NCBI RefSeq assembly: GCF_028288185.1
Contig: NZ_JAQBOF010000008.1
Coordinates: 186,001 to 250,000 of the forward strand
From: Mucilaginibacter sp.
GTDB taxonomy: Bacteria; Bacteroidota; Bacteroidia; Sphingobacteriales; Sphingobacteriaceae
DNA: 64,000 bases
Reading direction: 5' to 3'
Notes under the pieces: model-generated
The model's database searches: none
Seen by the model: the letters and a program-made list of their open reading frames with translations, nothing else
Told to the model about the DNA's origin: nothing
Part shown: piece by piece, positions 61,691 to 64,000 of the stretch
Layout: every line of letters starts with the position of its first letter
Position numbering within the stretch: the first letter of the stretch is position 1
Program-made: the position numbers and the translations under genes

Positions 61691-63088
61691 ATGAAAAACT
61701 TTATCAAATTATTTATCACTGCTTCGGCAATAGGCTGTGCAAGCATTAATATCCAGGCGCAGACGATAAGCCCGTTCCATGCGGGCGACCGTGTGGTTTT
61801 TTTAGGTAATAGTATCACCGATGGCGGGCACTACCATTCATACATCTGGCTGTATTATATGACACATTTCCCAAATATGCGGATAACCTGTATTAACGCG
61901 GGGATTGGCGGTGACAATGTTAAACAAATGGCGGACCGGTTTGACGATGATATATTACCAAAAAAACCAACCGTATTAACTGTAACCTGGGGGATGAACG
62001 ATAGCGGGTATTTTGAATGGTATAAGCCTGATGCTGCTGATTATGCCGTAAAAAGCGTACAATTAGCCGAACAGCGGTACGCGGTATTGGATGAAAAATT
62101 AAAAAAAATATTCGGCGTAAGAAAGATATTTATTTTAGGTTCACCGTATGATGAAACCACCACCAGTAATCCTAACCGGTTATATCACGGCAAAGCTGCA
62201 GCTTTTCAGCAATTGATAGATTTTCAGCAGGCTACAGCTCAGAAAAATGGGTGGGACTTTGTTGATTTTGACCGGCCGATGTCGGCCATCAACCTGCGCG
62301 AGCAAGCCAAAAACCCTGCATTTAGCTTAACCCCCAATGATCGCATCCATCCCGATAACGACGGCCACTTGGTGATGGCCTACCTGTTTTTAAAAACACA
62401 GGGACTGGCTAACAAAGTGGTTGCCGATGTAGCTATTAATGCTTTAGATAGAAAGGTATCCAAATCTGTTAATAGCACTGTAACTAATTTGACCGGATCG
62501 GATGATGAACTGGCCTTTGATTACATGGCCAATTCGCTGCCTTATCCTATCGATACCATTCCACGCGCTTGGGGTAATAGGAAAAAGCAGTCAGAAGCTT
62601 TAACATTGATACCTTTTATGCAGGAGTTTAATCGGGAGTTGTTAACTGTACGAGGGTTAAAAAGCGGAATTTACCAGCTAACTATCGATAACGAACCAAT
62701 AATCAACTATACGGCACAGGAGTTGGCTGAAGGCGTTAACCTGGCCGAACAAACCAATACGCCGCAATACCAGCAAGCTATCCAAATACGGGAATTAAAT
62801 GAAGAACGATGGGAAATTGAGCGTAGGCTGCGTAATTATGGCTATGTAGAATTTGGCTTGTTGAAAAATAAGGGCCTATTGTTTGCCGATAATCGCGCGG
62901 CGATGGACACGGTTGAAAAGGCGTCTATTAAAGATATTTTTATTCGCGGCAATAAGGATAACTACATGAAGGCACAATATAAAACGTTGCGTAACGCCTG
63001 GCAAAAGGAGATGGATGTACTAACTGATGAAATTTATGCAATCAACAAACCACAAAAACATCATATACAGATAAAGGAAATAAAATGA
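61691..63088 (+). CDS. Secreted SGNH hydrolase (carbohydrate esterase-like), long form
   Basis: The 465-residue protein has a signal peptide ending at about residue 23 (NIQAQ). The SGNH domain has GNSITDGG with the catalytic Ser (about 39-46), GIGGDNVKQM (about 73-82), WGMNDSGYFEW (about 100-110) and RIHPDNDGH (Asp/His, about 217-225). The C-terminal about 200 residues form a helical region unlike simple GDSL lipases. Block I reads GNSIT rather than GDSIT. It overlaps the next gene by 4 bases (ATGA). It probably removes acyl groups from a glycan processed by the GH92 enzyme. Confidence 0.87.
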   Translation: MKNFIKLFITASAIGCASINIQAQTISPFHAGDRVVFLGNSITDGGHYHSYIWLYYMTHFPNMRITCINAGIGGDNVKQMADRFDDDILPKKPTVLTVTWGMNDSGYFEWYKPDAADYAVKSVQLAEQRYAVLDEKLKKIFGVRKIFILGSPYDETTTSNPNRLYHGKAAAFQQLIDFQQATAQKNGWDFVDFDRPMSAINLREQAKNPAFSLTPNDRIHPDNDGHLVMAYLFLKTQGLANKVVADVAINALDRKVSKSVNSTVTNLTGSDDELAFDYMANSLPYPIDTIPRAWGNRKKQSEALTLIPFMQEFNRELLTVRGLKSGIYQLTIDNEPIINYTAQELAEGVNLAEQTNTPQYQQAIQIRELNEERWEIERRLRNYGYVEFGLLKNKGLLFADNRAAMDTVEKASIKDIFIRGNKDNYMKAQYKTLRNAWQKEMDVLTDEIYAINKPQKHHIQIKEIK

Positions 63089-63924
63089 AAAAACCAATAT
63101 TAAAACACTTTATTACCGCTTTGCTGCTTGTATTGGCTGGCTGCGTGATAGCTAACGCAGCCACAGTTGATACCGCGCTTACTTACAGCAACGCAATGCA
63201 TAGAAACATTAAAGCTGTTGTGATAAAACCTGACAATTATGATTCAGACAACCGGTACCCAACCCTTTATCTTTTACATGGTTTCAGCGGTAATTATACC
63301 GATTGGATTACGAAGGTGCCGGCGATAAAGAAACTTGCAGACCAATATCATGTAATTATTGTTTGCCCCGATGGCGCTTTTGCTGGCTGGTATTTAAATA
63401 GCCCGGTGAATAAAGACTTAAGGTACGAAACTTACGTGGCCGTTGAGTTGGTAAACTGGATTGATAAACATTATAATACTATAACCGACCCGTCAGAACG
63501 AGCAATAACAGGATTGAGTATGGGCGGGCATGGCGCATTATACCTGGCAATTAAACACCAGGATGTTTTTGGAGCGGCGGGCAGTATGAGCGGAATTGTT
63601 GATCTGTCGCCTTTTTCAGAAAGTTTTGGCATTGACCAGGTACTCGGAAAATATAATACCAATCGCGAAAACTGGGAACAAAGCAGTGTTGTTAATTTAA
63701 TAGGATTGATAAACACCAAGTCGCTGGCTATAACCTTTGACGTAGGTGTAGATGATTTTTCATACAAAGTTAATCTTAACCTTCATGAAAAATTGACGGA
63801 GAAAAAGATTCCGCATGACTTTACAGTGCGTCCCGGAGCGCATACCTGGGAGTACTGGAGCAATTCTATTAACTACCAGATGCTATATTTCAGTCGTTTT
63901 TTTAATAAATCTATAAAAAATTAA
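63085..63924 (+). CDS. Secreted esterase, alpha/beta hydrolase (esterase D-like)
   Basis: The 279-residue protein has a signal peptide (MKKPILKHFITALLLVLAGC, cleaved near NAA; the Cys may be lipidated). YLLHGFSGNYTDW holds the oxyanion region, GLSMGGHGALYLA the nucleophile Ser and PGAHTWEYW the catalytic His. It is a paralogue-like partner of the gene at 14112-14978 and translationally coupled to the SGNH gene. It is a likely glycan ester hydrolase; exact ester unknown. Confidence 0.9.
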   Translation: MKKPILKHFITALLLVLAGCVIANAATVDTALTYSNAMHRNIKAVVIKPDNYDSDNRYPTLYLLHGFSGNYTDWITKVPAIKKLADQYHVIIVCPDGAFAGWYLNSPVNKDLRYETYVAVELVNWIDKHYNTITDPSERAITGLSMGGHGALYLAIKHQDVFGAAGSMSGIVDLSPFSESFGIDQVLGKYNTNRENWEQSSVVNLIGLINTKSLAITFDVGVDDFSYKVNLNLHEKLTEKKIPHDFTVRPGAHTWEYWSNSINYQMLYFSRFFNKSIKN

Positions 63925-64000
63925 GAGAATGAAATATCAAAAAGGGCGAGGAGTATTAAACAAATAATAAAATTCAAATCATTGGGATGCGTTATTTTCA
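63925..64000 (+). other. Possible start of a further gene, truncated
   Basis: After the esterase stop the plus strand could start a new frame. An ATG at 63930 gives only a 12-residue frame, and another ATG at 63987 opens a frame that runs off the window (MRYF). A frame without ATG reads KQIIKFKSLGCVIF, signal-peptide-like. No choice is justified. Confidence 0.2.

Overview
The window looks like chromosome of a Bacteroidota bacterium of the family Sphingobacteriaceae, most like Mucilaginibacter or Pedobacter. This is inferred from gene content and style, not from a search. The evidence is moderate G+C, very rare Shine-Dalgarno sequences, and many Bacteroidota-type -7 promoter boxes (TAnnTTTG) placed 5-20 bases before start codons. 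Lineage-typical genes point the same way: a TamL lipoprotein, a type IX secretion plug protein, xylA/xylB with an SSS symporter, and GH92/GH97/GH31/GH2 enzymes. Lineage-typical intergenic palindromes are also present.

Layout. 0-9.7 kb: TamL outer-membrane assembly lipoprotein, TrmH/SpoU RNA methyltransferase, tRNA-Cys with a small basic protein, pyrD, an SGNH hydrolase, an ABC-F ATPase, a YoeB-type toxin with its antitoxin, and the T9SS plug protein. 9.7-20.3 kb: an ABC exporter, a GH2 glycosidase, a secreted esterase, an ArnT-like glycosyltransferase, a two-component system, a HAD phosphatase and a metallo-beta-lactamase-fold hydrolase. 20.4-26.3 kb: a complete tripartite RND efflux operon (outer-membrane factor, pump, adaptor). 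26.3-34.1 kb: a minus-strand pyrR-pyrB-serine hydrolase operon, rpsA with an unusual leader, an AcpH-like protein and tyrS. 34.1-37.3 kb: an Xre/RES toxin-antitoxin pair, a PH/SHOCT protein, a LuxE/PaaK-like adenylating enzyme and a cupin. 37.6-42.8 kb: GH31 alpha-glucosidase, glycogen branching enzyme and a DUF1801 protein. 43.2-44.8 kb: a two-gene operon of type III polyketide synthase and an ICMT-like methyltransferase. 44.9-55.8 kb: sugar catabolism (uxuA, SSS symporter, GH97, clan GH-D hydrolase, xylB, xylA). 55.8-58.3 kb: a degenerate NlpC/P60-like secreted protein, a phytoene-dehydrogenase-like oxidoreductase and a DUF1905/YdeI protein. 58.6-64 kb: a decayed remnant that looks like the 3' end of an alpha-mannosidase, a GH92 alpha-mannosidase, an SGNH esterase and a second alpha/beta-hydrolase esterase. 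The last group reads as a mannan-type glycan locus that may include deacetylation; no SusC/SusD pair is inside the window.

How genes work together. PyrR, PyrB and PyrD are pyrimidine steps at two places. XylB and XylA form an operon that turns D-xylose into xylulose 5-phosphate, and the nearby SSS symporter and glycosidases could supply sugar. The PKS/ICMT pair is the best candidate for a specialised-metabolite system: it matches in order and family the alkylpyrone or alkylresorcinol synthase plus O-methyltransferase pairs known elsewhere, and it is preceded by a large nested palindrome. The most striking non-coding signals are the rpsA leader (5' hairpin plus an SD motif), three 21-bp tandem repeats between xylB and xylA, a 172-bp MITE-like palindrome, and a minus-strand terminator buried in the end of a RES toxin gene. 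Several default long ORF starts (pyrR, rpsA, the YoeB antitoxin, the 56 kb secreted protein) overlap their own -7 boxes and were moved downstream.
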